This document shows, piece by piece, positions 1 through 6,690 of a stretch of DNA of 64,000 nt. Position numbers and translations under genes: made by a program. The notes under the pieces were generated by a model. That model searched no databases, was not told the origin of the DNA, and worked only from the letters and a program-made list of their open reading frames with translations. This DNA comes from Halomarina oriensis (GTDB lineage: Archaea > Halobacteriota > Halobacteria > Halobacteriales > Haloarculaceae). The stretch covers positions 62,001-126,000 of the forward strand of contig NZ_WSZK01000007.1 in NCBI RefSeq assembly GCF_009791395.1. The letters are read 5' to 3'. Numbering within the stretch: the stretch's first letter is position 1; every line of letters begins with the position of its first letter.

Positions 1-2
1 CG

Positions 3-863
3 TGGGTCGTCTCGCGGGCGTTCCCTGCCTCTGACGACTTCGAACTGATGAACGGGACGAACATCTCGACGTTCCTCGCCACGGGTGTCATCTCCGTCCT
101 GTTTCTCGGTGTGATGGCGACGTTCGCACTGAATCCGGGAATCGAACCAGTCGACAACGTCGTCGTTTGGATGTCGACGAACGTCGTCGGCCCGTTCTGG
201 GGTGGTCTGGCTGTCGCCGGTATCATGGCCGGAATCCTCTCGACCACGTCGACGATCTTCATCTACGCCGGGTTTGGCCTCTCACGTGACCTGGTCGAAC
301 GAGTCGGTGGGCAGGTGCTCACCCAGCGTCAGCAGCTCCTCGGCGCACGACTCGCACAACTAGCCGTCGTCAGTACGGTAACGATTATCGCGCTGTTCGA
401 GCCACTCGGCATCTACTGGCTCGCAGCGTGGGCGGGCTCGGTGTTCGCGGTCGCGTGGGCACCCATGATTATCGCCGGACTGGAGTGGGAACGTGCGAAC
501 AGGTACGGTGCACTGCTCTCGATGATCGGTGGGACCGTCTCGTACGTCCTGCTCTACCAAGCGACACAGGCATGGGGGCTGTTCTCCCTACCGTTCGGCA
601 TCGACCCGGTTCTGCCAGCACTGGTCATCTCGACGACGCTGATGGTCGGTGGGTCACTCGTGACGAGCACGTCACGTGACGAACGGGCGTTCTTCCACGA
701 CATGAACGACATCACTCTCTCCGAAGAGGTCATCCAGCGACACACTCAGGAGCAACTGGAGAAGAAGTACAACCGTACCAAGTACATCGCCTACGGGACG
801 CTCGGTGCAGGTATCGCCCTGTTCGGTGGTCTGTTCGTCCTGATCGGAGTCCCGCTGCTGTAA
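3..863 (+). CDS. Sodium:solute symporter (SSS family), C-terminal part
   Basis: The reading frame is open to the left edge, so this is the last 286 residues of a longer protein; the first internal Met is at base 48. It is very hydrophobic, with about seven predicted membrane segments. A small/Ser/Thr-rich segment (AGILSTTSTIFIYAG) followed by SRDL resembles the core of SSS transporters, where the usual motif is A-x-x-M-S-(T/S)-A-D/T. The protein ends in a charged cytoplasmic stretch and one last helix. The likely role is Na+-coupled uptake of a small organic solute across the cell membrane. Substrate cannot be read from this fragment. Family assignment is from motif and topology recall, not a search. 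Confidence 0.75.
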   Translation, partial: WVVSRAFPASDDFELMNGTNISTFLATGVISVLFLGVMATFALNPGIEPVDNVVVWMSTNVVGPFWGGLAVAGIMAGILSTTSTIFIYAGFGLSRDLVERVGGQVLTQRQQLLGARLAQLAVVSTVTIIALFEPLGIYWLAAWAGSVFAVAWAPMIIAGLEWERANRYGALLSMIGGTVSYVLLYQATQAWGLFSLPFGIDPVLPALVISTTLMVGGSLVTSTSRDERAFFHDMNDITLSEEVIQRHTQEQLEKKYNRTKYIAYGTLGAGIALFGGLFVLIGVPLL

Positions 864-870
864 CGTCCTT

Positions 871-888
871 CCCGGCGTGAACGCCGGG
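871..888 (+). terminator. GC-rich hairpin just after the symporter stop codon
   Basis: Seven perfect base pairs (CCGGCG-type arms, 871-877 with 882-888) close a TGAA loop eight bases after the stop codon. A second, weaker TCCC/GGGA stem follows at about 891-905. There is no U-run, so it is not a bacterial-type terminator. It could be a transcript-end structure or the relic of an IS200/IS605-type element end, which in haloarchaea often shows such hairpins. Confidence 0.35.
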
Positions 889-1085
889 GATCCCTCGCGT
901 TGGGAGCCCTTATCGATCCACGGAGGCAACGTGTGGGTTCGGACGCTCCTCGTTGGGGCGACGACCGAAACGATGCTCCCAACTACTCGTGCTACTCCGT
1001 TCACAGCGATTTTCGACCGTCTGGCTGCTGCCCTCACACGACGAGAGCCACCCTTCCGACTGGAAGCGACCACTCGCTCCGAACG

Positions 1086-1571
1086 TCACTCCTCGGCGAT
1101 CTGTAGATACCGTTCGACGTTGACCGAGCGATCCGTCTCGATCATGTACTCGGCGGCGGTCACCTGTTCGAGACTCCGAACTCGGTTGACCAAGTCGTCG
1201 ATTTCGCGGTTCGAGTCGACCGTTGCGATAGCGTAGAGGTCGATCGTCCCGAATCCACTGCCGACGAACCAGAAGCTCATCTCGGACATCGCTTCGAACA
1301 CGGCTTCTTTCGCGCCGCTCTCGTGAGCGACCTGGACAGTAATCACGAAGATCTCCCAATCTTGTCCATCGGGCCTGAGGAGGTGAAACGTCGTGGTGAT
1401 GTCGAGGAGGGCTGTGACTCGGCGACGGACGCCCTCACTGCTCATCTCGATTCCCTCTTCCGCCAGTTGAGTAGAGATATTCGAGTAGGGCGTTCGAGGG
1501 TCGTGGGCGAGTATCGAGAGGATTCGTCGGTCGATTTCGTCGATGGCGTTCGAGTCGCGTTTGGTCGGCAT
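1086..1571 (-). CDS. Lrp/AsnC-family transcription regulator
   Basis: A 161-residue protein. The N-terminal winged helix (IDEIDRRILSILAHDPRTPYSN, about residues 8-30, read as two parts) is the standard AsnC start, and the C-terminal half has the alpha-beta pattern of the RAM ligand/oligomer domain. I chose the Met at 1571 because it precedes the conserved DEIDRRIL by only ten residues; the frame extends 19 codons further upstream without family-like sequence. Likely a DNA-binding regulator that senses an amino acid or small metabolite. It may act on the broken SDR gene or the symporter nearby, but no operator was recognised. Confidence 0.85.
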   Translation of the reverse strand: MPTKRDSNAIDEIDRRILSILAHDPRTPYSNISTQLAEEGIEMSSEGVRRRVTALLDITTTFHLLRPDGQDWEIFVITVQVAHESGAKEAVFEAMSEMSFWFVGSGFGTIDLYAIATVDSNREIDDLVNRVRSLEQVTAAEYMIETDRSVNVERYLQIAEE

Positions 1572-1718
1572 AGCTCCTCCTCGTCTCCGAACAGATAAAA
1601 AGGATGAGTAGAACGAAATCGGCGACACGACGAAGACATCACCAGGTTCGAGAGTGCCTATGAATACACACCAGTGGGCCGTGTCAATCTACATCTTAGC
1701 GCCAGTTGAGGGGGTAAT

Positions 1719-2388
1719 ATGGACCTTGGAGACCGGACGATTGTGGTCACCGGTGGGAGTTCGGCAATCGGTCGATCGATCGCACTCGCGGCACCGGACT
1801 GGGGGCAAACGCCGTCGTCGCCGACCTCCGACGGGAGCCTCGTCGTGACGTCACCCCGACGGTTGATGCTGTTCGCAACGACGGTCAGCAAAGCGAACTC
1901 GTCGAAGCAGACGTCACCAGGCTCGACGAACTACGAGCGACATCGTCGGAGAACTGGCAGCGCTCGCTCGAAACGAACCTCATAGGGACGTTCAACGGCT
2001 GTCGAGCGGTAGCTGAGCGGCTGGTTGACGAAGAGGCTGGTTCGACTTGTCAACATCGCCAGTGCTGGGGGTGTCGTTGGAGTTCTGAACTCCGCGCCCT
2101 ACAGTGCAGCGAAAGGCGACATCGTCGCGCTCACTCGCCAAGTTGCGGTGGACTTCGCCCGAAACGGCCTACGGGTGAACGCGGTATCTCTCGGGTTCAC
2201 CGATACGGGGATGTTCCGACAGGACACCACGACGGAGTCGAGTCGTATGCAACACAGCAGACACCGATGGGTCGGTTCTGTCGCCGTGAAGAGGTAGCCG
2301 CTACCGTAGTGTTCCGATTCGGTTGTAACGGAGCTTCATAACGGGGCAGAGCATGGTTGTCGACGGCGGGGACACCGTTCAGAGAACG
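1719..2388 (+). pseudogene. Broken short-chain dehydrogenase (SDR)
   Basis: Three frames together give one classical SDR. The start MDLGDRTIVVTGGSSAIGRS carries the TGxxx(A/G)IG cofactor motif. A second frame continues with the central fold and ETNLIGTFNGCRAVAERLV. A third holds VNIASAGGVVGV, YSAAK (catalytic Tyr/Lys) and NAVSLGFTDT, and the end MVVDGGDTVQ lies near 2353-2382. The frames are joined by shifts. The segment that should carry the NNAG motif is missing, and a stop sits near 2298. The gene is therefore decayed, not expressed as a single enzyme. Substrate is unknown. Confidence 0.8.
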
Positions 2389-2850
2389 TCTCACCGAAAG
2401 TGGTGTCCCCGTTTGATACGGTCTCACGCGTCCGACCGTAAGTGTCGGAGGCACGTAAGTGACAAAGTGACTCTCGAAGTTGCGATGAGAAGTAATTACA
2501 CAAACTGGCCCCGCATCTCACCGTCAATACGAAGTTCGATGTTTCATACTGTAGCATACGCTCCAATTGCCGTTGTCGACAGGAACTCCATTCGAGACCG
2601 AGACGAGAGGGTAGTGACAGGGACAACAGCATTCGTCTCAGGTCGTTGTTACCACCGATTTACCGCTATTTTCTGAGCAGAGCAGTTTCACTGGCCAAAT
2701 ATCGAATCATCCTTCAACTGCAATCACAACCGATTCTCGCGTATTTCAATGTCAGAACTGTTTGTCGCTTAGACGTATTTAAAATCCACGATCCGATACA
2801 AGCCACCCCATGTTTCGGGTAGATTGTTTTGAATCGGTTTCTGTAGTCGA
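2389..2850. other. Non-coding stretch, relatively AT-rich
   Basis: No frame here looks like a protein on either strand. Base composition from about 2460 to 2830 is visibly richer in A and T than the neighbouring genes. I see no tRNA, convincing hairpin or repeat family. It separates gene debris from the origin region. Confidence 0.5.
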
Positions 2851-3234
2851 TCATGCATTACAGAACTGTTCGAGGGAGGGTTCGGTCGCTTCGTCGTCCG
2901 AGAGCACAGTCGTGAGACCCCGTACTGCTCTTCGAGTGCCGTATACTCTGATTCTGCTCGGGAGAGCGGTGAGGAGTTCCTCTGTGACGTCGGACTCTCC
3001 GCGGAGTGACCGATATATCGCACCGACTACGGGGCCCGGATCGGACCACGCTGCAGTCTCGATGAGTACCTCTCGCGTGACGCCGACGCTCTCGGTCAGG
3101 ACGAGCGAGCGGAGGAGGGACCGCACGTATCGCTGCCACTGCCAGCAGTGGCGTGACGGAGACGCGTGCCGGAACGAGTACGTCGTTCCGGTCGGGTCAG
3201 AACTCGACGAGTAGCCCAAGACACAAGCTGACAC
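2851..3234 (-). CDS. Hypothetical protein or gene remnant
   Basis: A 127-codon frame with a GTG start. The first ~30 residues look random, but from about residue 33 (RYVRSLLRSLVLTESV onward) it has helical, acidic, protein-like composition and ends SLEQFCNA. I do not recognise a family. It lies directly left of the origin repeats. It could be a real small haloarchaeal protein or the decayed end of a longer gene. Confidence 0.3.
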   Translation of the reverse strand: MSACVLGYSSSSDPTGTTYSFRHASPSRHCWQWQRYVRSLLRSLVLTESVGVTREVLIETAAWSDPGPVVGAIYRSLRGESDVTEELLTALPSRIRVYGTRRAVRGLTTVLSDDEATEPSLEQFCNA

Positions 3235-3266
3235 GAGAGGGGTAGCCGAGGGGGAAGGAGGGGGGG

Positions 3267-3285
3267 ACCCCCCTCGCGGATGTAA
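3267..3285 (-). repeat. Origin recognition box-like repeat 1
   Basis: Reverse-orientation copy, ACCCCCCTCGCGGATGTAA on the plus strand. It is preceded by a further G6 run, so that the C-run forms a small hairpin with it. This is the outermost left copy and is a perfect match to repeats 3 and 4. Confidence 0.85.
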
Positions 3286-3384
3286 CGGCGATCAAAGGGT
3301 GGGGGTGAGTCGACGAGTCGCGGTCTCCGGATCCGGCCTCTCGAACCGTGGTGACTGTCCTAGTCGTCTCAGTCGTCGGAGTCG

Positions 3385-3480
3385 TGGGCGGTGGGGTCTG
3401 TTGGTACTGTGTGGTGTGTTGGTGTTGTGTTGTTGTGTTGTTGTGTTGTGCTAGGTACTAGCTAGTACTAGTACTAGAAC
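3385..3480. other. Putative DNA-unwinding element: GT tract plus CTAG cluster
   Basis: From about 3400 to 3450 the plus strand is almost only G and T (repeats of TTGTG), giving strong strand asymmetry. It is followed by five CTAG tetramers at 3451, 3458, 3462, 3468 and 3474. The tract is bounded by repeats 1 and 2. In known haloarchaeal origins an easily melted segment sits between Orc boxes, so this is the best candidate for initial unwinding. Confidence 0.65.
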
Positions 3481-3488
3481 GCGCGAAC

Positions 3489-3509
3489 ACCCCTCCCTCG
3501 CGGATGTAA
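3489..3509 (-). repeat. Origin recognition box-like repeat 2
   Basis: Reverse-orientation copy on the right side of the CTAG cluster. The CTCGCGGATGTAA core is intact but the C-run is interrupted by a T (CCCCTCCCTCG), making it the weakest of the five main copies. Confidence 0.75.
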
Positions 3510-3579
3510 ATCCGCAGCTTTCGACGGTTTCAGAGGTTGGCCGACTCCCTCCAACGTTGCTAGACCCCCCTTCGGAGCG

Positions 3580-3598
3580 TTACATCCGCGAGGGGGGT
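3580..3598 (+). repeat. Origin recognition box-like repeat 3
   Basis: Perfect forward copy TTACATCCGCGAGGGGGGT, followed by a C-rich run. The G-run and C-run can pair as a short hairpin, as in repeats 1 and 5. Confidence 0.85.
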
Positions 3599-3654
3599 CC
3601 CCCTCCCCCGACCTCGGTTCGCCGTCGTGGCCGTCGAGAGGACGGCTGGGTCGA

Positions 3655-3673
3655 TTACATCCGCGAGGGGGGT
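3655..3673 (+). repeat. Origin recognition box-like repeat 4
   Basis: Perfect forward copy of the 19-base repeat, 75 bases to the right of repeat 3. Here the following C-run is absent (GTCCGAC). Confidence 0.85.
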
Positions 3674-3730
3674 GTCCGACAGACGCAAGCCAACCGCTCT
3701 GCGTCCATCGTGGCGCTACACTCGTCCGAC

Positions 3731-3749
3731 TTACAACCGCGAGGGGGGT
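3731..3749 (+). repeat. Origin recognition box-like repeat 5
   Basis: Forward copy with one change (TTACAACCGCGAGGGGGGT), 76 bases to the right of repeat 4 and again followed by CCCCCTCC. The near-constant 75-76 base spacing of repeats 3, 4 and 5 corresponds to about seven helical turns. Confidence 0.85.
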
Positions 3750-3914
3750 CCCCCTCCGCTGTCCACCGTCTGTTCATCCGCGAGTCGGTTGGAGTCGGGT
3801 TCGATACACTCTCTTCCGTCTCTGGGTGCTACTACGCTCTATCTCGTGGGTGTTACATCCGCGACGGAACTGGGACAGGTTTATGTGCAGTGGAACGTAT
3901 CACTGGTCAACGCG

Positions 3915-5141
3915 ATGGCCGACGACGACTCCGAGGGTCGTGACCCACTGTTTCGCTACGACGACCCCATCTTCGAGAAGCAGGAACTCCTCGAGATCAG
4001 CCACGTTCCCGGTCCCGACCGTATCGTCGGCCGCGAGACCGAGATGGGACAGGTTGCAGAAGCACTCAACCCCGCTATCTTCGGCAACCAACCGAGCAAC
4101 CTCTTCATCTTCGGGAAGACGGGAACCGGGAAGTCCCTCGTCTCGCGGAGCGTCACCGAGCGGGTCGTCGTCGAAGCAGAGCGCGAGGAGATCTCGGTCC
4201 GACACGTCTTCATCGACTGTGGTGAGCAGTCGACCGAGGTCTCTGTGGTGAAGACGATCGCACAGCAACTCAACGACGAACACGTCACCGGTCTCTCTGT
4301 ACCGGACAGAGGACTGGGGACCGGGGATTACTACAAACGGCTGTGGCAGGTCATCGATACGTTCGCCGACGTCCTCGTCGTCATCCTCGACGAGATCGAC
4401 ATGCTCGACGACGACGAGGTGCTCAGGAAGCTGTCACGAGCGGGCGAGAACCGGAGTCTGTCTTCGGCGAAGGTCAGCGTCATCGGCATCTCGAACAAGA
4501 TCGACTACCCCGAGAACCTCTCGGAGCGTGTGAAGTCGAGTCTCGCACAGACGGAACTCGTCTTCCAACCGTACGACGCCGAGCAGTTGAAACGAATCCT
4601 GGAGAAGCGCCGAGACGCGTTCCGGAAGGGTGTGCTCGGCGATAGCGTCATCCCGCTCACCGCTGCGCTGGCAGCGGGTGAGCACGGCGACGCACGGAAG
4701 GCTATCGACATCCTGCACAACGCAGGCCTCATCGCGAAGAAACAGAGCGACGAGATGGTTCGTGAAGACCACGTTCGCGCGGGCAAAGAGCAGGCTGAAG
4801 CCGACCGATTCAGCGAGTTGGTCGGTGGTGCTCCCACACAGGTCAAAGCCGTTCTCTACGCCCTGGTGTTGCTCACCGAGCAGAACGACGAAGCGAAGTT
4901 CAGCACGTCGAGAATCTACGACGTCTACAGCCAGGTCCGTGTCGAGTTGAATCTCGACGAACTGTCCGAGCGTCGGGTCCAGGAACTCCTGAAGGAGCAG
5001 AACTTCCTCAACGTGATTCGCTCGGACCGGACCAGCCGTGGCCGTGGCGGAGGCGTCTACGCGACACACCGACTCCTCGAGGATCCGGATATCGTCAAGC
5101 GGGTCTTGCTTCGTGACGACCGACTGGCTACTGAGCTGTGA
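3915..5141 (+). CDS. orc1/cdc6: Orc1/Cdc6 origin-binding initiator
   Basis: A 408-residue AAA+ protein. Walker A is GKTGTGKS (67-74), Walker B is VVILDEID (155-162, acidic pair D159/E160), and sensor 1 contains N194 in GISNKID. An AAA+ lid follows. The C-terminal winged helix (about 310-408) contains the Gly-rich wing RGRGGGVYATH. Length is usual for haloarchaeal Cdc6 proteins. I chose the ATG at 3915, which begins MADDDSEGRDPLFR. The frame is open upstream to 3627 but that part runs through the origin repeats. A TATA-like TTTATG lies about 35 bases upstream. The protein should bind the adjacent repeats and load the MCM helicase. The closest repeats overlap its promoter region, so self-repression is plausible. 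Confidence 0.95.
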   Translation: MADDDSEGRDPLFRYDDPIFEKQELLEISHVPGPDRIVGRETEMGQVAEALNPAIFGNQPSNLFIFGKTGTGKSLVSRSVTERVVVEAEREEISVRHVFIDCGEQSTEVSVVKTIAQQLNDEHVTGLSVPDRGLGTGDYYKRLWQVIDTFADVLVVILDEIDMLDDDEVLRKLSRAGENRSLSSAKVSVIGISNKIDYPENLSERVKSSLAQTELVFQPYDAEQLKRILEKRRDAFRKGVLGDSVIPLTAALAAGEHGDARKAIDILHNAGLIAKKQSDEMVREDHVRAGKEQAEADRFSELVGGAPTQVKAVLYALVLLTEQNDEAKFSTSRIYDVYSQVRVELNLDELSERRVQELLKEQNFLNVIRSDRTSRGRGGGVYATHRLLEDPDIVKRVLLRDDRLATEL

Positions 5142-5335
5142 CCAGTTTCGGTGAATCGTGGTAGACGGAGGCGAACGAAGCCAGAATTTCCAGCTTTCGG
5201 TCCACTTCCCCCCCGTTCGAACCACTACACCGAGCGCGTAGCAGGCTATCGAACTACAGGCCGCGCCGAGCGCGAACCGGAACCGAGACGACGATTACCA
5301 CTAAAACTATTTACTCACCCTGTTTACCGTCGGTC

Positions 5336-5788
5336 ATGGTCGATCTGGACGGTACTTCGGTGGAGACACTCAGGAAGAAGTTGCGGGAGACCGACGAGAA
5401 GACTCCTGCTCTCCGACTCGTGGTCGCGCTGAACTACAAATACGGCCTCTCTCAGACGGAGATCGCAGACCAGTACGGTATCGCTCGTAAGACCGTCTAC
5501 AACTGGCTCGTCCGGTTCCAGTCACGACCTATCGAGGAGGCGCTCCACGACCGTGATCGCTCGGGTCGTCCATCGAAACTCACCGGCGAACAGCGGCGAC
5601 TCTTCTACGCACAGCTCCGACGATCACCGAAAGCGGTCGGATACGACGCCGACGCCTGGAACCCGTCACTGGCACGACGGCTGGTTCGGGACGTGTTCGA
5701 CGTCGACTACTCGATTCCCCACCTGAGACGCCTCCTGCGTGAGGCCGGACTCGTCCCCGGTGAGGACGGATGGGTCGGTCCGGAGTGA
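5336..5788 (+). CDS. Stand-alone IS630-type helix-turn-helix protein
   Basis: A 150-residue protein with two DNA-binding parts. The first is a helix-turn-helix (GLSQTEIADQYGIARKTVYN, about 40-60). The second is a winged helix of the kind found at the front of IS630/Tc1 transposases (LTGEQRR to LRRLLREAGL, about 78-140). The DDE catalytic domain that follows in transposases is absent and the protein ends cleanly at GWVGPE. No inverted repeats flank it. It follows orc1 in the same direction after 194 bases, with its own AT-rich promoter (AAAACTATTTAC near 5302). It is either a domesticated DNA-binding protein of the origin region or the remaining front half of a transposase. The intact ends favour the first. 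Confidence 0.75.
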   Translation: MVDLDGTSVETLRKKLRETDEKTPALRLVVALNYKYGLSQTEIADQYGIARKTVYNWLVRFQSRPIEEALHDRDRSGRPSKLTGEQRRLFYAQLRRSPKAVGYDADAWNPSLARRLVRDVFDVDYSIPHLRRLLREAGLVPGEDGWVGPE

Positions 5789-5989
5789 CCGACCACTCCG
5801 GCGAGTTCGTATCGACGAGTCCGAGCTACCGACAGAAAAACGTGTAACTACTTCTAACTCTAAACTCCGACGTCAGGGACCTCCGTGGCGTGTTGCGAAC
5901 GAGATTATCTCACCGACTCGGTTGTCGCCCCCCGCAGGACGAGCGGAACCAAACGACTGATAGTCGTCTGGTCGTATTACCGAGCACGA

Positions 5990-6625
5990 ATGACCGACTC
6001 CGAAGGAAGCGCCGAACCCGACGACGCTCGACCCTCGAGTAAGGTCGCCCGACTCATCGAGGAGTACGGTCTCGACGAGTCGTTCGGAGCGTATCTCGAA
6101 GCACAGTGGACGAGCGACGAGGACCGGATGAGCCTTCGGAGTTTGGCCGACACGTTCAACCGCCGCCTGCTCGAAGTTGCGATGAACGAGGCGGGACGGT
6201 CGGTGGTCGACGGTGAAGTCGAGAACCTCTACCGACTGCTGACAGACGGCGACGTGAGCAGTGGGGTCCGAACGGAGGCACAGGCTCGACTCGAACGAGC
6301 AGGCGTCGACGTCGACGAACTCCAGCGTGACTTCGTAACCTACCAGGCGATCCGGTCGTATCTGACGAAGTACCGCGAGGCGACGTACGAGTCGACCCCG
6401 ACCGACCGCGTACAGAAGGTCCGAGGGACCATCGAGCGTCTCCAGTCGAGAACACAGTCGGTCACGACCCAGAGCCTCCAACAGCTCCGTGACACCGACC
6501 GAATCACGCTCGGGACCTTCCGAATCTTCGTCGACGTCGACGTCCTCTGCGAGGAGTGCGGTGCACAGTACGGCGTCGTCGAACTACTCGGCCGAGGTGG
6601 CTGTGACTGTGAGCCCGAACGGTAG
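5990..6625 (+). CDS. RdfA-family protein (rod-determining factor type)
   Basis: A 211-residue protein matching my recall of the haloarchaeal RdfA family. It has an N-terminal KVARLIEEYGLD, the core EDRMSLRSLADTFNRRLLE, then DGEVENLYRLLTDGDVSSGV and DFVTYQAIRSYLTKYR. The C-terminal zinc-binding site uses C187/C190 and C205/C207 (CEEC, CDC). RdfA was named in Haloferax volcanii for a role in rod-cell formation. Many paralogues are encoded next to archaea-specific SMC-like genes, as here. The ATG at 5990 was chosen because the preceding frame lacks family sequence. It is convergent with the SMC-like gene, with 65 bases between stops. Confidence 0.85.
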   Translation: MTDSEGSAEPDDARPSSKVARLIEEYGLDESFGAYLEAQWTSDEDRMSLRSLADTFNRRLLEVAMNEAGRSVVDGEVENLYRLLTDGDVSSGVRTEAQARLERAGVDVDELQRDFVTYQAIRSYLTKYREATYESTPTDRVQKVRGTIERLQSRTQSVTTQSLQQLRDTDRITLGTFRIFVDVDVLCEECGAQYGVVELLGRGGCDCEPER

Positions 6626-6690
6626 ACACACCGCTGTCGTCTCACGTGACTCCAGTGCAGTACGGTGGGAAAGAGAGCGCGGTCGGTACG

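Larger units (their letters stand above)
3261..3867. other. Replication origin region with Orc-box-like repeats
   Basis: The whole interval between the left hypothetical frame and orc1/cdc6 lacks genes. It holds five near-identical 19-21 bp repeats of the form TTACATCCGCGAGGGGGGT, two in reverse and three in forward orientation. Two partial copies lie closer to the gene (3773-3788 and 3853-3867). The repeats surround a GT-rich, CTAG-rich low-melting tract. Repeats with a G-run beside an orc1/cdc6 gene are the known pattern of haloarchaeal origins (origin recognition boxes). A run of seven C at 5207-5213, downstream of orc1, might be an outlying element. Function as an origin is inferred from layout. 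Confidence 0.88.

Noticed and set aside
3261-3867. CRISPR array
   Set aside because: Repeats occur in both orientations with unequal spacing, short length and no cas genes; they fit Orc boxes.
3557-3943. Plus-strand frame with repeated YIREGG segments
   Set aside because: The apparent peptide repeats are translations of the origin repeats; no start signal or protein-like composition.
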